Assembly (NCBI RefSeq): GCF_004803815.1
Contig: NZ_CP012544.1
Span: 992,001-1,056,000 of the forward strand
Length of the DNA stretch: 64,000 bases
Direction of reading: 5' to 3'
From: Campylobacter showae
GTDB lineage: Bacteria; Campylobacterota; Campylobacteria; Campylobacterales; Campylobacteraceae
The notes below the pieces were generated by a model, which was not told the origin of the DNA, did no database searches, and saw only the letters and a program-made list of their open reading frames with translations. The position numbers and the translations under genes were made by a program. Below, in pieces: positions 57,296-64,000 of the stretch (position 1 is the stretch's first letter; the number at the start of each line of letters is the position of its first letter).

Positions 57296-58291
57296 TTAGC
57301 CCCATCTTTTGTAAATTTGATGCTCTAACCCGAGCAGGTCTAGCCACTTGCCGATGATAAAATTTTCCATATCCTCAAGGCTATTTTGACCGGAATAATA
57401 TCCAAAAACCGGCGGCGCGATAACGGCGCCAAGAGCGGAGAGCTTCGCCGCGTGCTCGAGCGCCAGCGTAGAAAACGGCATCTCTCTAACGCCCAAAACC
57501 AGCCTTTTTCGCTCTTTTAGCGCGACTGCGGCGGCGCGAGTTATCAGTGTGTCGGCAAAGCCGGCGTGGATTTTAGCTAGGGTGCTAATAGAGCAGGGCG
57601 CGACGATAGTAGCGTCTATGCCAAACGAACCCGAGCTCGGAGCTGCGGCGAGATCGGAGTCATCGTGGATGGCGGTGCGATTTTGCAAATCTTGCCAAAT
57701 TTGATAAATTTCGTCTTTTTGAGTACAGTTTTTATCAAATTCGCTTTTGTTTTGAAATTTACTGCCTCCAAATTTACCTGAAATTTGAGCATCTTGTCGC
57801 TCGTTTTTCTCGCCGCCGTCAAATTTGCAAATTTGCACGTTTGCGTCGCTAAGGGCGTAGTTTTCCAAAGCGTCAAAATTTAAAACATTACCGCCTAAAT
57901 CTTGCGCTTTATCAGAAATTTTATCGCTTTGATTTTTCGATCTTTCGTCTCCACCTCCAAAGTCCAGCTCGCCTTGTGCGGAGCTAAAATTTACGCTTTT
58001 TTCGTCTTCGTCGCGGCGCGACTGCGAGTCGTTTTTGTCGCAAGACGTCAAATTTTGCGCCGAAATTTTAAAATTTACGTCCGCAGCGTTTTTGTCGCCG
58101 TGATTTTTTTCAAATTTAGCCGCTACGCCGTTTTTATAAAAAATATCTGTAAAATTTAGCTCTTTTTCCAGTACGTTCATCGCGTTTTTGCTCACGCACA
58201 GATGGAGTTCGCTTCTTTTTGCTATCTCGCAGGCAAGCTTTAGCCCCAAATTTACGCCGCTTGCGCCGCTAATGCCTAGAAAAATTTTCAT
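57296..58291 (-). CDS. ubiX: Flavin prenyltransferase UbiX with a 150-residue insertion
   Basis: UbiX makes prenylated FMN for UbiD-type decarboxylases. The family is about 185 residues; this one has 331. Residues 1-55 (FLGISGASGVNLGLKLA, then VSKNAMNVLEKEL) and about 206-331 (SGSFGIDATIVAPCSISTLAKI, then REMPFSTLALEHAAKL and PPVFGYYS) are ordinary UbiX with active-site regions intact. In between lies a hydrophilic, low-complexity stretch rich in D, K, N, S, Q and E, in frame and without stops. Its DNA contains many AAATTT words like the intergenic sequence here. Its ATG overlaps the flgA stop. Confidence 0.88.
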   Translation of the reverse strand: MKIFLGISGASGVNLGLKLACEIAKRSELHLCVSKNAMNVLEKELNFTDIFYKNGVAAKFEKNHGDKNAADVNFKISAQNLTSCDKNDSQSRRDEDEKSVNFSSAQGELDFGGGDERSKNQSDKISDKAQDLGGNVLNFDALENYALSDANVQICKFDGGEKNERQDAQISGKFGGSKFQNKSEFDKNCTQKDEIYQIWQDLQNRTAIHDDSDLAAAPSSGSFGIDATIVAPCSISTLAKIHAGFADTLITRAAAVALKERKRLVLGVREMPFSTLALEHAAKLSALGAVIAPPVFGYYSGQNSLEDMENFIIGKWLDLLGLEHQIYKRWG

Positions 58292-59154
58292 CTTATCATC
58301 ACCTGTTTTTTTGAGACGATTTGAGCGCTAAAGACCTTTTTATCGTTATTTTTGACCTTGATCGTCTCGCCTAGATTGCCGTTTTCTAGCGCGGTGACTT
58401 CGACTATGATACTGAGCGCACCGTCGCTAAGCACGGCGTTAACGCGCTCGCCTTTTTTTATGAGCGGTAGCGGGGTAAATTGCCGTAGCCGCAATACTTC
58501 GCCGCTTTTTATGTTTTGCTTCGTCGCTAGCCTCGCGTTTGGCGCTTCGCTCATCATGTCGGGGCTAAACTCGTCAAGCTCGACCCAGTCTTTTGCAAAG
58601 TCGTCTATACCTAGCATCTGGCGCGTCGTTAGTGGCTTAGTAGCCCGCAAAACAGGCATTTTTGCGCTAACTTCGTATCTAAAAAATACGCTTGGCTGCG
58701 AGCCGTTTGGCGTGATAAAACTAGCTCTAAAGCTACCTTTTGGATTGATTTTATTTACGTAAATTTTGTCAAATTTGTATTCGTGGAAGTTTTTAGGAAG
58801 TTCATTTTGAGGTTCGATGAGCGGAAATTTGACGAATTGTAACTCCTTAAACTCGTTTGCAACCTCTTGCAAAAAGGCGCGCTGCACGAGAGCCAATGCG
58901 TCGCAGTTTTTGACAAATATCGTCTCTCCGCCGCTTTTATCCTCAAGCTCTAGTCCGTGTTTTTTTAAAATTTCAGCCAAATCTCGCGAATTTATTTTTG
59001 CGGCTTTGTTCTCGCCTAAATTTAAAATCTCGTCGCTTTTGTCCGTAAAGCCCAAGTCCGCAAGCGTGATTTTGCCGTTTGAAACGCAATACATCGGCCA
59101 AAGCGCTAAATCTGAAGAAAATAAAAAAATGGGAAAAAATAGTAAGAAAAAAAT
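58288..59154 (-). CDS. flgA: Flagellar P-ring assembly chaperone FlgA, no standard start codon
   Basis: Periplasmic chaperone for FlgI. The C-terminal half has the SAF domain (AKMPVLRATKPLTTRQMLG, NARLATKQNIKSGEVLRL) and ends KKVFSAQIVSKKQVMIR. A good signal peptide (FFLLFFPIFLFSSDLALW) opens the protein, but no ATG, GTG or TTG occurs in any frame between the end of the tRNA gene and that signal. The frame stays open upstream through the whole tRNA gene to an ATG at 59268. I set the start at an ATT whose first base is the last A of the tRNA CCA end; this is an inference. Confidence 0.75.
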   Translation of the reverse strand: MFFLLFFPIFLFSSDLALWPMYCVSNGKITLADLGFTDKSDEILNLGENKAAKINSRDLAEILKKHGLELEDKSGGETIFVKNCDALALVQRAFLQEVANEFKELQFVKFPLIEPQNELPKNFHEYKFDKIYVNKINPKGSFRASFITPNGSQPSVFFRYEVSAKMPVLRATKPLTTRQMLGIDDFAKDWVELDEFSPDMMSEAPNARLATKQNIKSGEVLRLRQFTPLPLIKKGERVNAVLSDGALSIIVEVTALENGNLGETIKVKNNDKKVFSAQIVSKKQVMIR

Positions 59155-59228
59155 GGAGCGGGAAACGAGATTCGAACTCGCGACCCCAACCTTGGCAAGG
59201 TTGTGCTCTACCCCTGAGCTATTCCCGC
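59154..59228 (-). tRNA. tRNA-Gly (anticodon GCC)
   Basis: A 75-base cloverleaf with encoded CCA. GCGGGAA at the 5' end pairs with TTCCCGC; the D arm reads AGCTCAGGGGTAGAGC, the anticodon loop CTTGCCAAG, and the T arm GCGAGTTCGAATCTCGT. It lies 43 bases after moeA and directly before flgA on the same strand, so it is probably cut out of a longer transcript. Confidence 0.97.
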
Positions 59229-59271
59229 ACCGTTTGAGAAGTTGCAATTTTAGCAAAAACGTTTTCATTTG

Positions 59272-60429
59272 TCAAGAAAATTTCAAAATTTTTACGATTT
59301 CGCCCGCTTTTAGCTCGCCGAGGCTTTCGCTTGTTACCAAAACGGCGTTACTTTTGATAAGCGGAGTTATCATGCCAGAACCGAATTTATTATTATCCGT
59401 CACGCTAAATTTGCCCCCCAAAAAGCTACCGAGCACGATATTTTGGCGTCCCGATTTTATTTTTACGTCTTGATTTAGGGCGGCGTCAAATTTTTCAAGC
59501 TGTGTGCCTTTTAAAAAAGGAACGACCAGCAAAAAGCACATCAAAAACGCAGCCATCGGATTTCCGGGCAGGATAAAGACAATTTTTTTATCTTTTATAA
59601 AAGCTTTGCTCGGTCGTCCGGGGCGGATATTTACGCCGTCGAAAAGCTCGCTAAAGCCTAAATTTAAAAGCGCCGTTTTCATAAAATCAGCCTCGCCCTT
59701 GCTCGCTCCGCCGCTTGTTATGATGACGTCAAATTTAGCCGTCTCTAGCGCATGCGTCGTACTTTCTAGATCGTCCTTAATAATGCCTGCGTACGAGCTA
59801 GCAAAGCCGAAGCTTTGAAGCAAAGACGCGATGCCTGCGCCGTTTGCGTTATATATTTGCTCCTCGCTAGCGTTTTGCCACGGCTCAACCACTTCATCGC
59901 CGCTTGAAAATATACCGATCTTTAGCTCGCGCTCTACACAGACGCAATAAATGCCCTGAGCAGCTAGCATCATTACTCTTGCGGGCATTAAAATTTCGCC
60001 TTTTTTTAGCAAAATTTCACCAGCTTTGACCTCTTCGCCCTTATATCTTAGGGCGTTAAATTTTTTGACTTTGCTTTGCGGCGAGAGCTTGCTGTCCTGC
60101 AAAATAGCGTCTTCAAAAGGCACGACGGTGTCGGCATTCGTCGGCATTTTTGCGCCCGTCATTATCTTTACGCATTCGCCTTTTTTTAGCGTGATTTCAG
60201 CCTCATCGCCTGCCAAGACGGTTGCCGCGACGCTTAACGGCTCGTTAAAATCATCAAAATTAAGCGCGTAGCCGTCCATCGCGGCATTATCGAAGGAAGG
60301 CAAATTTTTAACGGCAACGACGCCCTGTGCTAAAATTTTGCCCGTCGCGCGCTCAAGGCTCGCAAACTCGCCGCAGCCGTCAAATTTAGCTTTTTCTAGG
60401 ATCAAATTTTGAGCAAGCTCTAGCGTCAT
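59272..60429 (-). CDS. moeA: Molybdopterin molybdenumtransferase MoeA
   Basis: Inserts molybdate into molybdopterin, 385 residues. PSFDNAAMDGYAL near the N-terminus, KIMTGAKMPTNADTVVPFED, the TSGGASKGEADF loop and FILPGNPMAAF are the family motifs. The cofactor it makes would be needed by the TtrA-like enzyme in this window, though the genes are far apart. It starts one base after the murA stop. Confidence 0.95.
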   Translation of the reverse strand: MTLELAQNLILEKAKFDGCGEFASLERATGKILAQGVVAVKNLPSFDNAAMDGYALNFDDFNEPLSVAATVLAGDEAEITLKKGECVKIMTGAKMPTNADTVVPFEDAILQDSKLSPQSKVKKFNALRYKGEEVKAGEILLKKGEILMPARVMMLAAQGIYCVCVERELKIGIFSSGDEVVEPWQNASEEQIYNANGAGIASLLQSFGFASSYAGIIKDDLESTTHALETAKFDVIITSGGASKGEADFMKTALLNLGFSELFDGVNIRPGRPSKAFIKDKKIVFILPGNPMAAFLMCFLLVVPFLKGTQLEKFDAALNQDVKIKSGRQNIVLGSFLGGKFSVTDNNKFGSGMITPLIKSNAVLVTSESLGELKAGEIVKILKFS

Positions 60430-60430
60430 T

Positions 60431-61699
60431 TTACTCCTCCAGCCTGCGTATTTTTGCGCCCAGAGCCGCCAGCTTGCGCTCTAGCCCCTCGTAGCCTCTA
60501 TCTAGGTGATAAATTCTGTGCACGCGGCTAGTTCCGTTTGCGGCAAGGGCCGCTAGCACTAGGGCAGAGCTTGCGCGCAGATCGGTAGCCATCATGTCTG
60601 CAGCGTTTATCTCGCCTCCGCCGTAGATCGTCGCGATGTGGCCGTTTAGGCGGATGTCCGCGCCCATACGCGTGAGCTCGCTAACGTGCATAAATCGGTT
60701 CTCAAAAAGCCTCTCGTCGATCGTGCTGACGCCGTTTGCTACGAGCGAGAGCGCCATAAACTGCGCCTGCATATCGGTCGGAAAGCCCGGAAACTCCGTC
60801 GTTACGATCTCGACGGGATTAACGTTTTTAGCCGGCATTATGGTTATTTTATCGCCGTCCACGACGGTTTCAAAGCCCATTTGGTTAAATTTAGTAAGCA
60901 CGGCTCGCAAATGCGCGGCATTAGCGTTTGTGATAGTAACCTGCGAGTTCGTGATCGCCCCGGTGCAAAGATACGTGCCCGCCTCGATCCTATCGGGGAT
61001 GACCGTTATCTCGCCGACATCCAGTAGGCGTCTATCCGTACCTTCGATCACGAGCTCGTCCGTGCCGATACCCTCGATCTTCACGCCTCCAGCGGCCAAA
61101 ACCTCGCAAAGCTGTACCACCTCAGGCTCTTTAGCGACGTTGATTAGATGCGTCGTGCCGTGAGCGAGCGCGGCAGCCATGATGATGTTTTCGCTCCCCG
61201 TTACCGTGATCTTGTCAAACACGATCTGCGCGCCCTTTAGCCCATCAGGCGCCGTGGCTACGACATAGCCTTGCTTTATCTCGATGTTTGCGCCCATTTT
61301 TTCTAGCGCGCTTAGATGTAGATCGATCGGTCTTTGTCCGATCGCGCAGCCACCCGGCAGGCTCACCTCGCAGTGGCCAAACCTCGCTAGCAGCGGACCA
61401 AGAACCAGGATGGAGGCGCGCATTTTACGCACGATGTCGTAGTTGGCCTTTGTGGAGCTGACGTAATTTGAGTTGATTTTTAACGTGTGATCGTCCGTAA
61501 ATTCGCACTTTGCACCCAAATTTACCAGCAGAGTAGCCAATGTTTTTATATCTGCGACGTTTGGTATATTTTTTAGCGTCACGTCGTTTTTTATGATTAG
61601 AGCCGCGGCTATTAGGGGCAGGGCGGCATTTTTCGCACCGCTTATGGCGACTTCGCCGCCTAGTTTCGCGTTTCCTTCGATTTCTAAATAATGCATCAT
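60431..61699 (-). CDS. murA: UDP-GlcNAc enolpyruvyl transferase MurA
   Basis: First committed step of peptidoglycan synthesis, 422 residues. [16 protein letters not shown] carries the catalytic Lys; [16 protein letters not shown] carries the active-site Cys targeted by fosfomycin. Two ATGs are adjacent; AAGGA stands six bases before the first. It heads the long minus-strand run that continues through moeA, tRNA-Gly, flgA and onward. Confidence 0.97.
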   Translation of the reverse strand: MMHYLEIEGNAKLGGEVAISGAKNAALPLIAAALIIKNDVTLKNIPNVADIKTLATLLVNLGAKCEFTDDHTLKINSNYVSSTKANYDIVRKMRASILVLGPLLARFGHCEVSLPGGCAIGQRPIDLHLSALEKMGANIEIKQGYVVATAPDGLKGAQIVFDKITVTGSENIIMAAALAHGTTHLINVAKEPEVVQLCEVLAAGGVKIEGIGTDELVIEGTDRRLLDVGEITVIPDRIEAGTYLCTGAITNSQVTITNANAAHLRAVLTKFNQMGFETVVDGDKITIMPAKNVNPVEIVTTEFPGFPTDMQAQFMALSLVANGVSTIDERLFENRFMHVSELTRMGADIRLNGHIATIYGGGEINAADMMATDLRASSALVLAALAANGTSRVHRIYHLDRGYEGLERKLAALGAKIRRLEE

Positions 61700-61815
61700 T
61701 TTAAATCCTTAAATAAAATCCAAAGTATAGTGAAATTTAGCTTATAAATTTAAATTTATGCCGATATTTACCGATTTATTTATATAATCCTGCTTTTAGG
61801 CAGTTCGTCTCTACG

Positions 61816-61930
61816 GCTTGTCTCTTGGGTAAATTTAAATGATCTAGAAATTTTCTCCCTCGATGAACTATTATGTTCTATCTTCGGTCAAAAATTTCGT
61901 CGAAACATTTAAATTTATCACAAGATACTT
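61816..61930 (-). repeat. Dispersed non-coding element, copy B
   Basis: About 115 bases that match the element at 19569-19681 in reverse orientation, with the same blocks at the same spacing (for example AAGTATC then 25 bases then GAAATTT in both). It lies between the divergent murA and NlpC/P60 genes. It contains no conserved reading frame. Confidence 0.65.
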
Positions 61931-61966
61931 CGCCTTGAAATTTAAATATAAAATAGGATGATTTAA

Positions 61967-62626
61967 ATGAAATTTACGATTTTTTTACCGCTTGCGCCAA
62001 TTGCTGCTTTGATTTTTAGCGGATGCGCGAACGATGCGCCCAAAATTTATCCGATCGATCAAAGCGGACAGATTTTAAACGCGAGATTTTTAAACTCGCA
62101 GCAAGACGTATTTAACGATCTGGGCGGCAAAGCGCTTTCAAATTTTATGCAAGATTTTTTGGGCAAAAAAGACGGCGGAGACTGCTCTGGTTTCGTCTCG
62201 CTTGTAAATAAAAACATAAATAACGTTTACTTTTCCGAGACGAATTTACTCAAATTTTACGGCGAACAAGGATCAAAATCGCAAGCTATTTATAATTTTT
62301 ACAAAAAGCGAAATTTGATCTCGCAAACAAGCCCGAAGCTCGGAGATTTGGTATTTTTTAACAACACCACGAGCCAAACCAAAGGCAAAAATAAACAAAC
62401 CATAACGCATCTAGGTATCATAGACCGCATAGAAGATGACGGAACTATAAGATTTATGCATAATACCAGAGGCAAAAACAAAAGCGGATTTATAAATCTA
62501 TTTCAAAAAAATAGCCATAAAATAGGCGGCAAAGAGGTGAATTCCTACATCGTGGCGTGCAAGGGCGGCGACGCTAACTGCCTAACGTCAAACAGATTCG
62601 CCGGCTTTGGCAAGGTTAATTTTTAG
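61967..62626 (+). CDS. NlpC/P60-family lipoprotein
   Basis: A 219-residue lipoprotein with lipobox FSGC. The NlpC/P60 domain has the catalytic Cys in GGDCSGFVSLVN and His in THLGIIDRI, with a further polar residue expected in FMHNTRG. Such enzymes cut peptidoglycan stem peptides, so it is a likely cell-wall hydrolase on the periplasmic face of a membrane. AGGA lies before the ATG. It is the only gene next to copy B of the dispersed element. Confidence 0.8.
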   Translation: MKFTIFLPLAPIAALIFSGCANDAPKIYPIDQSGQILNARFLNSQQDVFNDLGGKALSNFMQDFLGKKDGGDCSGFVSLVNKNINNVYFSETNLLKFYGEQGSKSQAIYNFYKKRNLISQTSPKLGDLVFFNNTTSQTKGKNKQTITHLGIIDRIEDDGTIRFMHNTRGKNKSGFINLFQKNSHKIGGKEVNSYIVACKGGDANCLTSNRFAGFGKVNF

Positions 62627-62678
62627 CTAAATTTATGTCTAAATTTTATATGATAAAGCCTTTAAAAAGGAGCCGTTT

Positions 62679-63212
62679 TTGAAAGCCACGATATCGCTCA
62701 TCGCGTTAAATTGTCTAGTATATTTTGCCGTTTACTGCGGCATTTGCGGTAGTAACGCGACGCTTGGGTTAAATATGTTTTTTATAGACGGGCTTTTCGT
62801 CTGGCAGCCGGTGACTTCGATGTTTATGCATGCAAATTTAGCCCACCTGCTGATGAATATGGCGGTTTTGTATCAGTTTGGATCGCTTCTTGAGCGGTAC
62901 TACGGCAGCGAAAAATTCGCCGTCATCTACTGCGTCGGAGGCGTTTTGACCTCGCTGCTTAGTTTTGTTTATATTTATATTATGTTTAAAACTAACGGAA
63001 CTTTTATAAATTTAGTAGGAGCTAGCGGCGCGATCAGTCTGCTGCTGGGAGTTTTGTCGTTTTTGGACGCAAGTAGCAGAAAAGGGCTAATAATCGCTAT
63101 CTTGCTAATGAGCTTCGCCCCCGTAGCCATGGGCGTAAACGTCGCCTGGTACGCGCATATTATCGGCTTTGCTTTAGGATATTTCGGGGTAAAATTTAAG
63201 GTGATAAAATGA
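62679..63212 (+). CDS. Rhomboid-family intramembrane serine protease
   Basis: A 177-residue membrane protein with six hydrophobic helices and almost no soluble domain. Rhomboid residues are present: HLLMNM in helix 2, the nucleophile Ser in GASGAI and a late His in AHIIGFALGY, so it should be active. The start is TTG, supported by AAAAAGGAG. It overlaps the next gene by four bases (ATGA). Confidence 0.88.
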   Translation: MKATISLIALNCLVYFAVYCGICGSNATLGLNMFFIDGLFVWQPVTSMFMHANLAHLLMNMAVLYQFGSLLERYYGSEKFAVIYCVGGVLTSLLSFVYIYIMFKTNGTFINLVGASGAISLLLGVLSFLDASSRKGLIIAILLMSFAPVAMGVNVAWYAHIIGFALGYFGVKFKVIK

Positions 63213-64000
63213 GATTCTTCGATCAAATTTGGGAAATTTTAGAGTGCGGCGACAAGGAGCTTAAATTTGACAAATTTAAACGATTTTACGCCGAATACAA
63301 GGCCGGTAAATTTGACGCGCAAATAGAAGAGGGCGGTAAATTTGACGAGATAAAACAGCTCGAACGTCCAAGCTATGCGGCATTTTGCGAGGTCGTAGCG
63401 ATGAGAGAAATCGGCGGCAAAAAGCAAGCGGACAAACAAAAAGCCTTCCTGCACTCGATCGCGCACATCGAATACAGCGCCGTAGATATAGCGCTAGATG
63501 CGGCGTATCGCTTCCGCGCGCTGCCAAAAGCCTACTATGACGACTGGCTCGAGGTCGCAGAGGATGAGATCAGGCACTTTAAGATGATCGAGGAGCACAT
63601 GGCTAAATTTGGCGTGAAATACGGCGATTTTGCCGTGCACGACGGGCTTTTTATCGCCTTGCAAAACACCTCCGCGTCGCTACTTGAACGTATGGCCGTA
63701 CTACCTAGATACATGGAGGCAAACGGCCTTGACGCAAATGCTTTTATGCTAAAAAAGCTGGAAACCGAGCGTGAAAAAGACGAGAGCAAGACGCGGCTTT
63801 GCAAAATTTTGCAAGTTATCTTAGACGAGGAGATCTCGCACGTCTCAAAGGGCGATCGTTGGTTTAAATTTGCCTGCAAAAAAGAAGGCGTAAGCCCCGA
63901 AATCTACGCACAAATCGTACAAAAAATCTACCCTAAAGCCTTTTTGCAGTCCCGCGAGCTAAACGTGAGTGCGCGACTAAAATCAGGCTTTAGCGAGGCA
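63209..64000 (+). CDS. DUF455 ferritin-like protein, N-terminal part
   Basis: 264 codons are visible; the gene continues past the right edge. The protein fits DUF455, a ferritin-like helical family: FLHSIAHIEYSAVDIALDAAYRF supplies E and H of a diiron site, AEDEIRHFKMIEEHM a second pair, and a later DEEISHVSKGDRWF a third. Activity unknown; members are sometimes proposed as tRNA or oxidoreductase enzymes. The ATG overlaps the rhomboid stop. Confidence 0.8.
   Translation, partial: MRFFDQIWEILECGDKELKFDKFKRFYAEYKAGKFDAQIEEGGKFDEIKQLERPSYAAFCEVVAMREIGGKKQADKQKAFLHSIAHIEYSAVDIALDAAYRFRALPKAYYDDWLEVAEDEIRHFKMIEEHMAKFGVKYGDFAVHDGLFIALQNTSASLLERMAVLPRYMEANGLDANAFMLKKLETEREKDESKTRLCKILQVILDEEISHVSKGDRWFKFACKKEGVSPEIYAQIVQKIYPKAFLQSRELNVSARLKSGFSEA

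Noticed and set aside
1-64000. CRISPR array, insertion sequence, prophage or rRNA operon
   Set aside because: No regularly spaced repeats, no transposase or phage proteins and no rRNA sequence were found on either strand.

Overview
The window reads as chromosome of an epsilonproteobacterium of the genus Campylobacter, most like the moderate-GC oral/intestinal group (C. showae, C. rectus, C. curvus). The evidence is the gene content and gene order, which I recall as shared with C. jejuni: DUF342-ruvA-ddl-hydrolase-murF, ctpA-purC-purS-purQ-SH3 protein-plsC-htpG, ilvB-ilvH-lpxD, pta-ackA-flgH and speA-hisS-tmk-coaD-ubiX-flgA. Other signs are the extreme density of the word AAATTT(G/A) between genes, several TTG starts, and sigma70 promoters with good -10 boxes but mostly weak -35 boxes. 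The species call is inference.

Layout. 1-11 kb: end of murJ, a FapA-like DUF342 protein, a four-gene phospholipid transport cassette (MlaE with a fused STAS domain, MlaF, MlaD, auxiliary lipoprotein), ruvA, ddl, then a small Phd-like protein, an alpha/beta hydrolase and murF. 11-22 kb: a UvrD-type helicase, then a metal-chelate uptake locus on the minus strand (intact TonB-dependent receptor, a second receptor broken by one missing base, a SAM methyltransferase, FecCD permease, ATPase, binding protein). 22-25 kb: ftsW and murG, then a PAS/redox-sensor gene coupled to a decayed partner. 26-34.5 kb: htpG, an ankyrin protein and its truncated copy, plsC, an SH3/BatD-like protein, purQ, purS, purC, ctpA. 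34.7-43.4 kb: clpB, xerH, a two-subunit exported molybdoenzyme of the tetrathionate reductase type, and a DUF3137 protein. 43.6-51.8 kb: ackA, pta, flgH, ilvBH, lpxD, a DUF2695 protein and an AT-rich, frameshifted gene of foreign appearance. 51.9-61.7 kb: a long minus-strand run murA-moeA-tRNA-Gly-flgA-ubiX-coaD-tmk-hisS-speA-aspB. 62-64 kb: an NlpC/P60 lipoprotein, a rhomboid protease and the start of a DUF455 ferritin-like protein.

Most of the window is core metabolism and envelope biogenesis (peptidoglycan: MurJ, Ddl, MurF, FtsW, MurG, MurA; outer membrane: Mla, LpxD, PlsC). The interesting parts are: the chelate-uptake operon with an embedded methyltransferase; a UbiX carrying a hydrophilic insertion of about 150 residues; a flgA frame that abuts a tRNA gene and has no standard start codon; a dispersed non-coding element present twice; a G-rich element that could fold as a pseudoknot; and transcription terminators assembled from the AAATTTGA word. 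Five single-base-type frameshifts occur in four loci, all accessory and none housekeeping, which points to real gene decay more than to sequencing error. No CRISPR array, rRNA operon, insertion sequence or prophage is visible.
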